Below are positions 1-10,829 of a stretch of DNA of 64,000 nt, in pieces. The translations under genes and the position numbers were made by a program. This DNA is from Armigeres subalbatus (Eukaryota > Arthropoda > Insecta > Diptera > Culicidae). A model generated the notes under the pieces. It searched no databases and was not told where the DNA came from. It worked only from the letters and a program-made list of their open reading frames with translations. The stretch's first letter is position 1, and every line of letters begins with the position of its first letter. The stretch is taken from the NCBI RefSeq assembly GCF_024139115.2, contig NC_085140.1:422170283-422234282 (forward strand), read 5' to 3'.

Positions 1-684
1 AATAAAAGTGACTAGTCGATAATTTATTCATATTCATTTAATTCACCGAGTTGAAAGTGGTAATAAACACAAAAATAAAGCAGATATTGCACACTTCCAT
101 GCCCTGTCACGGGACAAATATTTTTTGAGATTTTTGTAGCATGCCATTCATCCTTCGCGTTCCTATAGATATTGAAAGGGACAGATATGTAAACATCGCG
201 TGACATCTCTCATTGAAAATGAGAAATTCCAGTACTGGTTATACGTTCTACCAGAACGATTCCTGCTATTATAACCTTCAACACTAACAATCCCAAAACC
301 TCCAAAACCTCCCGTGGCACCTATGAGAGGTCGTAGAGTTTTATGCATCTTTCTTAAGTAGGTATCCAACTAACCATCCTTCCCCTTCCTCAGCATTCGC
401 AAGTACGTGGCCAGGACAGATCTCGACTTTTGGAGAGTGCATTGCTTTCATCTAGAGGATAGTGATTAGTCTCAAATCAATATCTGTGGTAACGGATGCA
501 AGTGATGATGATAATCAACTTTACACTCTAAAATATTTATCCAATTTGTTACTTGCTATATAAAAATAAAGCCCTGAAAATCTAAAAATTGCAAAAAGAC
601 AGCATTGAATAGGAAGTTTCAAATTATAAATACGTTGAAAAGTCAAAAAGTCTACAATAATATATTCAAAAAAGATCATCAGAT
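1..684. other. AT-rich sequence with no recognisable gene
   Basis: Short open frames occur on the minus strand near 24-369, but none shows a known motif, codon bias or splice pattern. I see nothing else that can be named before the retroelement relic starting near 685. Confidence 0.5.
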
Positions 685-1797
685 CATTCTTCCGTCGTCT
701 GTCACCATTAGTGAATGAGTTCGTGGTAAGTTATCAAGCCAGCTTCGTTGACGGCCGCTCGACTACGGATCACATCTTTACTGCACGGCAAATCCTTCAA
801 AAATGCCGTGAATATCAGGTCCCAATGCATCATCTGTTGCTGTTCGTTGATTTCAAGGCGGCATACGACAGTATAGACCGCGTAGAGCTATGGAAAATTA
901 TGGACGAGAACAGCTTCCCTGGGAAGCTTACCAGACTGATCAAAGCAACGGTGGATGGTGTGCAAAACTGTGTGAAGATTTTGGGCGAACACTCAAGTTC
1001 GTTCGAATCGCGCCGGGGACTAAGACAAGGTGATGGACTTTCGTGCCTGTTGTTCAACATTGCGCTAGAAGGTGTCATGCGGAGAGCCGGGTGTAACAGC
1101 CGGGGTACGATTTTCAACAGATCCAGTCAATTTATTTGTTTCGCGGATGACATGGACATTGTCGGCCGAACATTTGCAAAGGTGGCAGAACTGTACACCC
1201 GCCTGTAACGTAAAGCAATAAAAGTTGGACTGGTGGTGAATGCGTCAAAGACAAAGTACATGCTTGTGGGCGGAACCAAGCGTGACAAGGCCCGCGTGAG
1301 AAGCAGTGTTACGGGGATACCTTCGAGGTGGTCGAGGAATTCGTCTACCTTGGATCCTTGCTAACGGCTGATAACAATGTCAGTCGTGAAATACGAAGGC
1401 GCATCATCTGTGGAAGTCGGGCCTACTACGGGCTCCAGAAGAAACTGTGGTCAAAAAAGATTCGCCACCGCACCAAATGTGTCATGTACAAGACGCTTAT
1501 AAGACCGGTTGTCCTCTACGGACATGAAACATGGACAATGCTCGTGGAGGACTTACAAGAACTCAGAGTATTCGAGAGACGGGAGCTTAGGACCATCTTT
1601 GGCGGTGTGTGGCGGCGAAGAATGAACCACGAGCTCGTCCAGCTCTACGGCGAACCCAGTATCCAGAAGGTAGCTAAAGCCGGAAGGGTACGATGGGCAG
1701 GACATGTTGCAAGAATGCCGGACAGCAATCCTGCAAAGATGGTGTTCACTTCCGATCCGGCAGATACGAGACGGCGTGGAGCGCAGCGAGCGAGGTT
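685..1797 (+). pseudogene. RTE-like non-LTR retrotransposon fragment, reverse transcriptase to C-terminus
   Basis: This is a 5'-truncated reverse transcriptase relic. The first frame (about 690-1208) holds the palm motifs FKAAYDSIDR, GLRQGDGLSCLLFNIAL and the catalytic box FADDMDI. A TAA at 1206-1208 and a frame change interrupt it; the second frame (1328-1795) gives the thumb and C-terminus with YLGSLLTADNN, REIRRRI, RPVVLYGHETW and RWAGHVARM. The sequence stops abruptly at RRGAQRAR, where two other copies in this window (19478-19701 and 32522-33371) continue with a WIDQVED segment. The clade call (RTE/JAM1-like rather than another Jockey-superfamily clade) rests on these motifs and is less certain than the retrotransposon call. 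Non-functional: no endonuclease, a stop, a frameshift and a missing 3' end. Confidence 0.88.
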
Positions 1798-1813
1798 TTC
1801 ATTTTATGTATAA

Positions 1814-2108
1814 AGTAACTTACAAACTAGTTTCACCTAAATTCACAAGCAACAGGCTCCATCGCCACTCTAAACCAATTTAATCGAACCCTATTGTCTC
1901 AGTATGGACGCATATACATGCATATATTTGCCAGTGTTGCCAGTTTCACAACATTTTTGGAACTCCACTTAACACTCCCACCCGTGAAACTAATAACAAA
2001 CAAACTAAATATTACGAATTTTAAACTACTTCTTCTAAAAAAAATGTTCCCCGGCTAGACTCACCTGGATCGAATATCATTGTTTTCACAAAACGATCAA
2101 CAATTTCT
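1814..2108. other. Short AT-rich spacer between two retroelement relics
   Basis: No open frame, tandem repeat or inverted repeat that I can support. It separates the RTE-like relic from the 3' remnant of the minus-strand BEL/Pao relic. Confidence 0.4.
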
Positions 2109-3621
2109 CTAATATTTTTTTTCTTTACAACAAACAAATCGCGGGACTCCAGCGATCCACGTCACTCGTATCGGCTGCGTTACACCACGAAATCTCAGTC
2201 GGTCGATCAGCGTCTTCTCCACCAACGTATAGGAAGAACCTTCGTCCAGGAAGGCGAAAGTATTCACCGAGTAGATTCCGCTATGCAGGGTGACAGGCGT
2301 CATACGGAAAATGACGGATGACTTTGGTTGAATAGCGTGGATATTGCAATTCGAACCGGCCACTGATCTCGGTGGATGCAGAAGTGGATTGTGGCGCTCC
2401 TTGCACCCGCCGATGTTGCAACAAAAATTTAACTTACAGCTGACAGTACCGTGCTCGTTCAGACACATTTGGCACAGCTTCCATCTGCGAACCGCTTACC
2501 ATCGCTCACTGTAGTGGAGTCTACGGAACTTCCGGCAGTGATCTACTCTTCCACAGCTCTTGCACGGCCTTCTCTCCTTCGCAGGCGGGCTCGAATTTAT
2601 ACTCTCCGCCACGTCATGCGCGTGAAGGTTCCCTTCGCTTGCTCTGCTTCTTGGGTTCGCCTTCTTCGAACCGGGCTCTCCGGACCTGGATGCGTTTTCG
2701 TAGGCCGCCACTTCACTTGCATCATTCACTATACGTGATAGGAAAATGGACAACGTTCGCAGCGTCACCAACTTGCTTTTTCTTCGGTATCGTACCCATT
2801 AAAGCTGCGTTCATGCAGGCAGCTTCTCTACCAGCTCTTGAATAAACATGGGGTTCACCTAGTGCGAAGTTAACCCTGTAGCTTCTAGATGGTCAGCGAG
2901 CTGTTGGATCACCACGCCGAAACTGATGAAACTCGTCAACCGGTCCGCTTTCGGAAGCGTGGCATTGCGCACTTATGCAAGTAGCATGTTCAACAGACGC
3001 TCAGGTCTGCAGCGTCTCTATTATTTTTGGGACTGATTTCGGGAGTAGCAACCTACTCTTGACCGCTTCCAGCGCCTCACCTTTCAGGCACTCCTGTAGC
3101 CGAGCCAAATTTTCTACGTCGGAAAAGCCGCACGCCTTTGTCGACGTCTCGTAGCTACTGACGAACATCGGCCTTTCTTCCAACTTGCCAGAAAAAGTTG
3201 GTAATTTCCTTGACAGGAACTGCCGAGCGGCCATCTGCGCCTTCGTCGGTTCTTGCAGCCGACTTTGGCGACCTCGCCTGAGTCCTCTTTGACGTGACCT
3301 CTCTTGCCTTTTCTCTTCTTCGGAACTCTCCGAACTTTCCTTCTTCGTACAACCCTCTTCCTCCTCGTTGGAACGTCCTTCTTCTTCTTCTTGGCTTTCC
3401 ACCTCTTCAGCGGACTTTTCTTCTTCTACTTCTTCAGAACTCGTTTCAGATTCCGACTCTTCTTCCGCTATCTGCCACTTCTTGATATCCTTCACCTTTT
3501 CCGGTTTGGGACCCCTGGATGTTCGAAAGGCATCGAATTTCCATCGTATCCGATCAGAAAAATTTCCAGCAGACTTGATGGACCTCCAACCGACTTTGGT
3601 TCCCAGCCTTGAAAAATACAA
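2109..3621 (-). pseudogene. BEL/Pao LTR retrotransposon relic: Gag, zinc knuckles and start of the aspartic protease
   Basis: Read on the minus strand, the first frame (3621-3001) has an acidic Glu/Ser-rich linker, then the BEL/Pao Gag core with LPTFSGKLEERPMF, ACGFSDVENLARLQECL and SRLLLPKSVP. The Gag continues in shifted frames through 3000-2772. Zinc-knuckle pieces follow: CKSCGRVDHCRKFRRL (about 2560) and MCLNEHGTVSCKLNFCC (2468 onward). The relic ends in an A17-type retropepsin, with FAFLDEGSSYTLVE carrying the DEGSS active-site motif. Reverse transcriptase, RNase H, integrase and LTRs are not visible. Frameshifts and in-frame stops around 2780-3000 show it is dead. It is the same family type as 28839-32452 but in the opposite orientation, and the two differ in sequence. 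Confidence 0.88.
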
Positions 3622-5127
3622 TTCTTAAAAATCAAAGTGTGAACCGTGTTAAGATCGATTTTAGAAAGCTAAAGTGATTTTAAGCGAGGGCAAAAATTTG
3701 GGTTGTAGAGGATAAAAGACCAGCAAAAAGTCTACCATAACCGAGCAGTGATTATATCGTGCACAGCATCGTAGATATCGTGCACAATTTTAGTGAGAGC
3801 AGTGTCGTGCTGTATCCTTTGCGGTATCCTGACTGTATGGGGTTGAAAAGTTTCGGGATTGGTGTTATAAATGCCTTCTTCCAGTTTGATGAGAAAACAT
3901 TCGTTTCAAGGATCTAGTTGAAAAAATAACAAATTCAAGGAAAGGGATTGGTATTTCGTCTAGCTTTTTCATATTGTGACAAATTTCTTCAACATTAGTA
4001 TGGCGCTTTCAACTTTCATCAACTCAGTGACTGAGTAAAATTGTATTGCCGTCTTTTCTTGCCTTTCTCGAATAGGGGAAGAGGCCCCTGAGATTCTGAC
4101 TATCAACCTGTTCAGACAATTGACAAGCTTATCCGGGCTGGCATCCTTGACTCCTCTCAAGGTGGGATATGTTTGGTTCCCTTCGACCACTGAGCGGACC
4201 TAGTCGTCTCCTCCGCACCTTGACCTTCACTGCCTGTATTCCAGCGCCATTTAAGTATTCATTGGAGTGCTGCTACCACCTTTCGATCACCACACATTTT
4301 TATCAGTCAAGATGATCCCATTCTTATCCCTGCACATCTCGACTCGCGGTATGAAGCTTTTGCGGGATGCGTTGAGCTTCCGATGCCGCCTCAAGATGCT
4401 GCGCGTTTGAGATTGTGCACAATTATTGTTGTTTTTGACTACTTGGCGTAATAAACAAAAGTAACCAAGCCGTATGGTGGCATAATTTTAATAAGTGTTT
4501 CATCACGATGTATATCGAAAAAATCGATAGTTCAAGTTCAAATTATTGTAAAACAGTTTAAATGATCTAAATGCATTCAATCATTATAGGCTCTCAAAAA
4601 CAGCCCATTTTGCATCAACTGTTTACCGCACCATTTTGATCGCTTGAAATTTATAAAAATAGATTTGACATTTAGGAGTTATTTTCCACTTATCCCATTG
4701 GAATGGGGTAAGTGGAAAACCCAAGTTATCTTGACCTTCAATTCTGATGAGTAGTGATAAATAATTAAAATCAAGACGGTAATTGCTCTGAGTATCTTTT
4801 GTTGAATAATTTCATTGGATTAAAAGAGTAGAACCCCAAGGAATTCTTGTAATAGCTTGGGGAGGGCTGGTTGTGCCTTCTCGAACACTAAGTGTACGTA
4901 AAATCTGTATGTTCGCCCCAAAGATGAACTTTTTTGAGAAAGAATGAGACTTACAGTGTTATAAACTTATCGACACAGTTTGAGGAATTGTTATAATGTC
5001 TGTATGTGCGTGTTAGTAAGTATTTTCATGCACTTGTCCCAAACCGATTTGTTCGCAACAAACTGCATTCAACGGCGAAACTTGTTATGAATATAAATAA
5101 ATATGTTTTATGGAATATATTTATTTA
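3622..5127. other. Unassigned AT-rich stretch with one small hairpin
   Basis: The part next to the BEL/Pao relic (3622-3830) may be its untranslated leader, but no LTR or primer-binding site is clear. A near-perfect inverted repeat lies at 4682-4719, with arms of about 17 bases reading TTTTCCACTTATCCCATT. The rest shows no gene. Confidence 0.45.
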
Positions 5128-5317
5128 GGGGAAAAGACGGCTTTGGCAGGTTTTGTTCTATTATCGTGAGGGGGGTTTTTGTCGACCAAATTTTATGAAA
5201 TTTGGCCACAATATTCTTTGATATGCAAAGAATGTTTAGGTCAGATTTGAGCATAATCAGTCATAAAAAACCCCTCTGACAATAATAGAACTAAACCTGC
5301 CGAAGCCGTCATTCCCC
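5128..5317. mobile_element. MITE with ~55-bp terminal inverted repeats and TA duplication
   Basis: The left end begins GGGGAAAAGACGGC and the right end is its near complement (GCCGTCATTCCCC). Pairing continues inward for about 55 bases, including the CTATTAT and GGGGTTTTT blocks. TA flanks both ends (5126-5127 and 5318-5319). It is 190 bp with no coding capacity. The TA duplication fits the Tc1/mariner group or a relative; family not identified. Confidence 0.8.
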
Positions 5318-5548
5318 TATCAGTGTTATTATTATCTATCTCAAACATTTTTTTTTTAAGATAAATATGCTCAACCACAGCATATTAGGCTAAGATTTGA
5401 GATAAATAACTTATTTTAGAGATTTCATTTACCTGTATTACTGTACTGTAAGTCAAATATTTATTTCCGAAACAAGTTTCTGTAAATTATTACAAAATGT
5501 GTTTAATTACTTGACTGATAACGATTTCCAAATCAACTGCTTCAATCA

Positions 5549-5963
5549 ATATCTCGCGTTTAGTTTCATAGGGGCGTAACTGTTTGTGCTAGTTTGTCGA
5601 TAATTTAATGGTTTGGTGTGATAAAGGGAAGAGTAAACTGGGGTAAAATGCACCCCCGGGGCAAAACGACCTTTTGGCTTTTTTGGTGGTGGTTCAGACA
5701 TACTTTCAAGAATGTTTATCACTAGATTCGTAGTTCGAGATTCGAACTACATGAGCTGTTGTAAACACTCCTGAAAATCTGCCGAAAATGTCCTTAAAAC
5801 CGCCAAAGGGTTGTTTTGCCTCGGGGGTGCATATTATCCCAGTTTCCCCTAATTGTAACTTGCACCAGAATCAATAATCACAGCTTTCGAAACAATTGAG
5901 TTATTAACAAAATATAAAATCGATCAATACAGTTACGCCCCTATGAAACTAAGCGCGAGATAT
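5549..5963. mobile_element. Inverted-repeat element interrupted by a second MITE
   Basis: Outer arms at 5549-5595 and about 5920-5963 are complementary over some 40 bases; both contain ATATCTCGCG and ATAGGGGCGTAACTGT. The space between is occupied by a separate TA-flanked MITE at 5624-5849. The target-site duplication of the outer element is not clear. Confidence 0.7.
5624..5849. mobile_element. Nested MITE, 226 bp, TA duplication
   Basis: The left arm contains AACTGGGGTAAAATGCACCC and the right arm its complement (GGGTGCATATTATCCCAGTT), continuing through a CGGGGCAAAAC / GTTTTGCCTCG block. TA is present at 5622-5623 and 5850-5851. It sits inside the inverted-repeat element 5549-5963, so it is the younger insertion. 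Confidence 0.8.
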
Positions 5964-6046
5964 GTATAAATAATTTCTAAAAGTTTTGTACAAACAGCAA
6001 AGCCTACTTATAAAACATGACTCTAATCGAAATTATCACAGGAGTA

Positions 6047-7162
6047 TCAACCCCATACAATTCCTTCAATCCAATCGATATAGCTTGATACTTTGGTGTA
6101 TAACGCCGGCATATTTCCTAGTCCGCAAGCCAACCCTGCCGAGGTAATACCAACCACGTGATAAATGCACCCTCGAGGATTCAACAGCACCTGAATCGGA
6201 CCTCCGGAGTCACCTTGACACGTATCTCGTCCACCCACTTTACTTCCAATGCATAGCAACTGGTCAGTCATTCCTCGATTGAAGTTACGAGTACCCGAAA
6301 AATGCTCACTGCAAACATTCGGTTTCAGGATATCCAGTTGTACTTTACGGAGCGTATCGGAGTTCCGGGATTCTTGAATTAGAAGAAAAGTTCGAGTTTT
6401 TAGTGTTTCCTTATTACCGCTTCACTCACCATCAAAGTCAACTCTTCCAAATCCCGTTGCAATCACGGAGGTAAAATTCATTTCTTCACCATCCCACAAG
6501 CAAGCAGGTCGAACAACTGATGAGAAATGCACACGCTCCGCAAGCCGAATCAGCGCAATATCATTATAAACTCTTCCGAATCTGTACTGCGGATGCCTAG
6601 TAATGGAATCGATGTCGATGTCAATCTCACCAGCATCAGCACTCAAATCCAACTCAGCGAGTCGTACAAATTTAGGACTCACACGGTGGCCCGTTCCCAA
6701 CGATGTACAGTGAGCTGCCGTCAGGACGTAAAGATCGCTGATAAGCGTTCCGCCGCAGTGGAACGAGTACACGTCCGGCTGGTCGGTTTCCCATACGAGC
6801 AGGGTGTGATGTCGGAATTCACCCTTCTTGGCTTCCACACCGCCAACAATTAGATCCACCGACTTCGAGCAGTTGAACGCATGGATCTCCTTTGGAGTTG
6901 GATTTGGAAGAAGAGGGATCACTCGGACGGTTGTTATTGTTCCGTTGATGTATTCTTCGCATTCTGTTGAAACATTTGAGTATAATATTAGTACGATCTA
7001 TGAAAGAAAATTTCACGATACTCACTGATTTGTGAAATTCTTTTCGCTGAAACGAATTATAGAATTTAATCAATAAAAGCCTAGTAGGATGTTGAAATTC
7101 GTACCGTCTACAACCGAGTATAGCATCGTCCAACTGGCTAGGAAAAATAATTGTCGAAACAT
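6047..7162 (-). CDS. Secreted trypsin-like serine protease, snake/CLIP-C-like without a clip domain (gene 1)
   Basis: Four coding exons were assembled by GT-AG sites: 7162-7105, 7046-7026, 6963-6430 and 6372-6047. They total 939 bases and 312 residues. Residues 1-19 look like a signal peptide (start MFRQLFFLASW). A linker with KCEEY (27-31) and a lone Cys58 precedes IVGG at 65, so the predicted cleavage follows Leu64, as in snake-like CLIP-C zymogens. The triad is complete: His111 in LTAAHC, Asp161 in DIALIRL, Ser260 in GDSGGP. Asp254 is the specificity residue (chymotrypsin 189), implying cleavage after Arg or Lys. It is extracellular; members of this family act in cascades such as immunity or dorsal patterning, but the substrate here is unknown. 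The 21-base exon 2 and introns of 57-62 bp match its paralogue at 15354-17232 in phase. No stop or frameshift was seen. The start is the only ATG giving a signal peptide. Confidence 0.92.
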
Positions 7163-7196
7163 TATGTTGTATACACAATTGACATGGAATTGATCA

Positions 7197-7202
7197 AACT
7201 GA
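7197..7202 (-). promoter_or_regulatory. Candidate initiator for protease gene 1
   Basis: The minus strand reads TTCAGTTTG here, an arthropod initiator (TCAGT) about 38 bases upstream of the start codon. No TATA box is evident. A motif match only. Confidence 0.3.
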
Positions 7203-8113
7203 ATGAGAGTCTGAATAATGAACAAACTGCTTCGACACGTTCAGGAATCTATTATCAATGTTACAACCACTACGTCAAAGAAAATAGGGTATGATAATGT
7301 AGTATATGGAGATTATTCTATACTTCGATCGTTCATCAAAGAGTGTAGATTTACTGAGCTTTCAATAACAACTGGTTCTGTATCCCGTCATTATTGATAA
7401 AGGTTTCTAAACTTCCTCTATTTTGCTGCAGATAGTGCATCGTATGTTTATATCAAGCATAAGTGATAGGTCGTATACATTGTTATAAAAGGGTATCCAC
7501 AGTTTGATTGCATCACTTGAAACTACTCGCTTGCAAGGGATAACATCAGCATGAGCATTATTCAATTGTCTTGCCAAATATTGGACATGTTTAACTTTAT
7601 TTTTATTCAAGTGAATTGCCGAAGATGTTTAGACGTTCAATTCGAGCGACTTGTTCAATTCACTTGCCCTGTCTAAACGTAGAATTATGAACGTACAATT
7701 CGTATTACTACATATTCCGTGGTTGACTAGAACTTGCAAAATTTTATTTAAAAAAAATCTCATTTGACGAGTAGAAAGACAAAACTAATTAATATTTCAT
7801 TGAGCAAACATAGTCAAAACTACTTTCTTTCATCCGTATTTAACACATTACATCTCCACCCGAAATTGTTATCTTCGTGGCTTGAGTTTTCCAAGCTCAA
7901 GAATATCAACCAAGCATCAAAATCAAGAAAAAAAATGTTAAAATTGTTCTCTATCATTCGTATTTTGCACATTCTATCTCTGCACGCCTTTTTGACATTC
8001 CTTTGGAAAATCCTCTGGAAAGGCCTTCTTAAATTCATCCAGAAATTCCTTCGGAACTTCCTTTTAGCAAAACCATATGAAATTCATTCTGGAATTATTC
8101 CGGATATATAGTT
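7203..8113. other. Intergenic AT-rich sequence upstream of protease gene 1
   Basis: No gene is recognised. From about 7980 the sequence takes on the GGAATTCC-type degenerate short repeat that continues after the SINE at 8114-8261. Confidence 0.4.
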
Positions 8114-8261
8114 GCATGATGATACTTTTATGCCCAGGGACGTCGAGACAATTTCCAATCCGAAAATTGCCTGAACCGGCACCGGTAATCGAACCCAGCC
8201 ACTCTCAGCATGGTCTTGCTTTATAGCCGCGCGACTTACCGCACGGCTAAGGAGGGCCCCA
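8114..8261 (-). mobile_element. tRNA-derived SINE, 3'-truncated (Feilai-like)
   Basis: On the minus strand it begins CTCCTTAGCCGTGCGGTAAG and carries a box-B-like GGGTTCGATTACC. It then runs through GGATTGGAAATTGTCTCGAC and CCCTGGGCATAAAAGTATCA before homology to the longer plus-strand copy at 24565-24848 ends. The tRNA-like head is 5'-complete but the 3' body is missing. Confidence 0.8.
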
Positions 8262-8765
8262 CAATGCAATTCTTTAAAAATAATGAGAGCTGCCAATTCA
8301 ATTTCTACAAGAAATCCTAAGGGAATTTTCAAAGAAATTCATTAAAAGAATTCTCTTTGAAGAATTTCGGAAAGTTTTTCTGAAATAATTTTTGAAAGGT
8401 TTTCCGTAGGAACTCAAAAAAATCTAATGGGTATCATAAAAGAATTTCTAATTGATTTTCCGAAGTAAATTCTAAATGAATTTCCGAATAAATTCTAGTA
8501 GAATTCCGATTAAATTCTAGTAGAATTTGTAATAGACTTCTTGAAGGAATCCCTATAAGAAATTCCGGTGGATTTTCTGAAGGAATTTTCGAGGAAATTT
8601 AGAAATATATTTCCAAAAATAAATTGAAAAAATAAATTGTATTTCCGAAAATAAATAGGAAGATTCCTTTGGAAATTCCTCGAAAATTCAAAGAAGGATT
8701 TATAAGAAATATCAAAAATCCTTAGCATATAAATCTAGAAACACCTTCGGAACTTCCTTCAGGAA
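8262..8765. repeat. Degenerate GGAATTTCC-type short repeats
   Basis: Dozens of diverged copies of a roughly 10-12-base unit (GAATTTCCG / AAATTCCT) run through this AT-rich stretch. The same texture returns at 23270-23790, 28120-28440 and 51545-52010. It produces spurious Phe/Arg/Asn-rich open frames. Confidence 0.65.
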
Positions 8766-8829
8766 CACACCTCTATAAACGTCATGATTTCACAAAACAA
8801 TGATGGAAATAATATTCTAAGGGTTCCTG

Positions 8830-9082
8830 GGCTAATCGGGTTCACATTGGCCACAATCCAGGTCTTTGAATTCAGACAGCAGTTCCGGTCACATCGGTTT
8901 CAACCTAAAGGACCTACGGGATGGTCGCTTTCAGCCGAATAACTTTCAACCAAACTATCCTTCTCCGTTTCTGCTGAATTACATTTGCTCCATACTACCA
9001 TTGCCGAATTATGACTGAACAGAAAAGGCTGTTTTTATACAACCAACAACCATACAAACATACTCTCTAAAAACACAAGTGT
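8830..9082. other. Sequence immediately 3' of the Juan-like insertion
   Basis: Weak copies of a TTTCAGCCGAATAAC / TTTCAACCAAAC pattern (8928-8990) recall the GGCC/GGCAT minisatellites elsewhere in the window. No gene. Confidence 0.35.
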
Positions 9083-9118
9083 ACCTGGACCCGATGATAG
9101 TAGTAGTAAAATTCTTCT

Positions 9119-9655
9119 TTATTTATTTATTATTTCATTTTTTGATCTACAATTATTTTTTACATGTACAGTGATCGGTCGGCTTGGCCCTCCAACTTCG
9201 ATTGGAACTAGCGCCCTAATTGGAGCCTGATCCGAATGCAAGCAACGGACCCTAAACTTTTCTTTACACTCATCTAAGCGTTCATGTAAGGTTTTTATCC
9301 CGGCCAGACGGTGGACCGCGGATGTTCTTGTCCTGAGAGGGGTGTTGAGGATCATCCTCAGGAATTTGTTTTGGACCCGTTGAAGTTTGCGGTGGTGGGC
9401 TTTAGCGCAGCTCTCCCAGACCAGCATGCCGTAATCGATCACAGGGAGGATGATTTGCTTGTAGTCAGCAAGCTTATTTTTCAGGGACAATGACGACCAA
9501 CGGTTGATCAAAGGGTACAGTAGTTTCAACAAAACGTTACACTTCGTCACCGTCTTGTCAACCTGTTGCCTGAAAATAAGCTTGCTGTCGAGGATTAAAC
9601 AAAGGTAGTCGGCCTCATTGGCAAACTTGTTCCGTCTGAGGACGTTGGTAACTCA
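9119..9655 (-). pseudogene. Jockey ORF2 C-terminal domain (Juan-like)
   Basis: The frame 9550-9119 gives KLLYPLINRWSSLSLKNKL, PVIDYGMLVWESCAKAH, KLQRVQNKFLRMILNTP and VHRLAGIKTLHERL, all characteristic of the region after the reverse transcriptase palm in Jockey ORF2. It ends in a Lys/Asn-rich tail close to the element's 3' end. Upstream it is joined directly to the RT N-terminal part (9653-10370), so the palm segment with the YXDD box is missing. It cannot encode an active enzyme. Confidence 0.9.
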
Positions 9656-10372
9656 TGTCAGTTGGTGTACAGTTGACCGACCGCGTCGGAAACCAAACTG
9701 TTCCTCGAGCAAGATGTTGAGATTTTCGGCAGACTCAAGTAACCGGTGATGAATAGCTTTTTCAGATAGCCTGGATAACCCTGAGAGAAGGCTGATGGGA
9801 TGATAACTTTTGGGGCAGGAAGGATCCTTCCCAGGCTTCCGGATGGGGATGACTTTCGATGACTTCCAGGACGATGGGAAGTAGCTGAGTCGGAGACACT
9901 GAGCACTCATATGCTTGAGCTCGAGATTCAGGATGCTGTCGAAGCCTGGGGCCTTTATGTTCTTCGATGATTTGATATAGGCCGTCAATTCGCTAGCGCT
10001 GAGATCTCCAACTCCTCCGAGAAGACGTTGGAAATCAAATGAATGTTGTTAGCATGCTCGTTGACGGTTGCTTCGTGTGGACTGACGATGTTCTGCCCAA
10101 GATTGTGTGAGCTGACGAAGTGACGACCTATTTCAGCTACCTTCTATGTAGGAGTTATCAAGCGATCCTTAGAGCCATTATTATCTAGTGGGATCAAAGG
10201 TGGAATGGGCTGAGGCTTGGATTTTAGTATGTATTTTGGTAATTTTCCAGAACGGCTTAGCATAATCTGGAAGAGTGCGGATCTTATTCGAGAAATCCTT
10301 ATTTTTGAGGTCCACCATTCTGGTCTGGATAATTTTTGTGATTCGATGCATTCGACAACCAGAATGCATGCA
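9653..10372 (-). pseudogene. Jockey ORF2: linker and N-terminal half of the reverse transcriptase
   Basis: Minus-strand frames give FWKITK, then PIPPLIPLDNNGSKDRLI, KNIKAPGFDSILN, WKSSKVIPIRKPGKDPS, ISLLSGLSRLSEK and EEQFGFRRGRSTVHQL. These are the fingers and early palm of a Jockey RT. Several frame changes and a stop occur between 9988 and 10170. The reading ends at the STVHQL block, where about one third of the enzyme is deleted. Confidence 0.9.
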
Positions 10373-10374
10373 TA

Positions 10375-10795
10375 ATAGAATTGTTTTTCTGTTATGCGAT
10401 GCCTATGCGCACAATTTTCATCGCACACCAGTCGCGAAAACGCTTTTTACGTACAAAAGTGGAGGCGATATATGTGTATTTCTTATCCGACGTTGCACGG
10501 TAGTATATGCGAAGTGCACGAATTTCATGCGAGTTTGTTCGTTATACATTGCGATGTAGTTTGTGATAACAAACTCTGTTTGACAGATAATCCGATTTCA
10601 TTTGAGTTTGCTTGCAGGCATATGCGATGTCAACAAATTAAGCTGGAATAAACTCGTAAAACAGCCTACTGTGCGGGAAAATTTATAAATAAACTGATGA
10701 GCTTCGCACCACAATGTGATTTTGATGAAATTTGGATCGGTAAACGATTTTAATCGTGCATTCTTATGCGATGTGTGGTTGTCTGGTCAGCGTGC
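10375..10795. other. Unassigned block inside the Juan-like element, rich in ATGCGA words
   Basis: No Jockey coding similarity is seen in any frame. The word ATGCGA/TGCGATG recurs (near 10393, 10500, 10531, 10620 and 10766). TTATGCGATG occurs at both margins (10392-10401 and 10764-10773), which could be a target-site duplication of an inserted element. The short open frames here are not convincing. Confidence 0.4.
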
Positions 10796-10829
10796 CTTAA
10801 GCTCAGGCAGTCCAGTACGCTGAAACTGC

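Noticed and set aside
830..1117. Minus-strand 95-codon frame opposite the reverse transcriptase.
   Set aside because: Shadow of the plus-strand coding sequence, which has the family motifs.
3001..3621. A Glu/Ser-rich frame that could pass for a nuclear acidic host protein.
   Set aside because: The C-terminal part carries BEL/Pao Gag motifs and the downstream frames give zinc knuckles and retropepsin.
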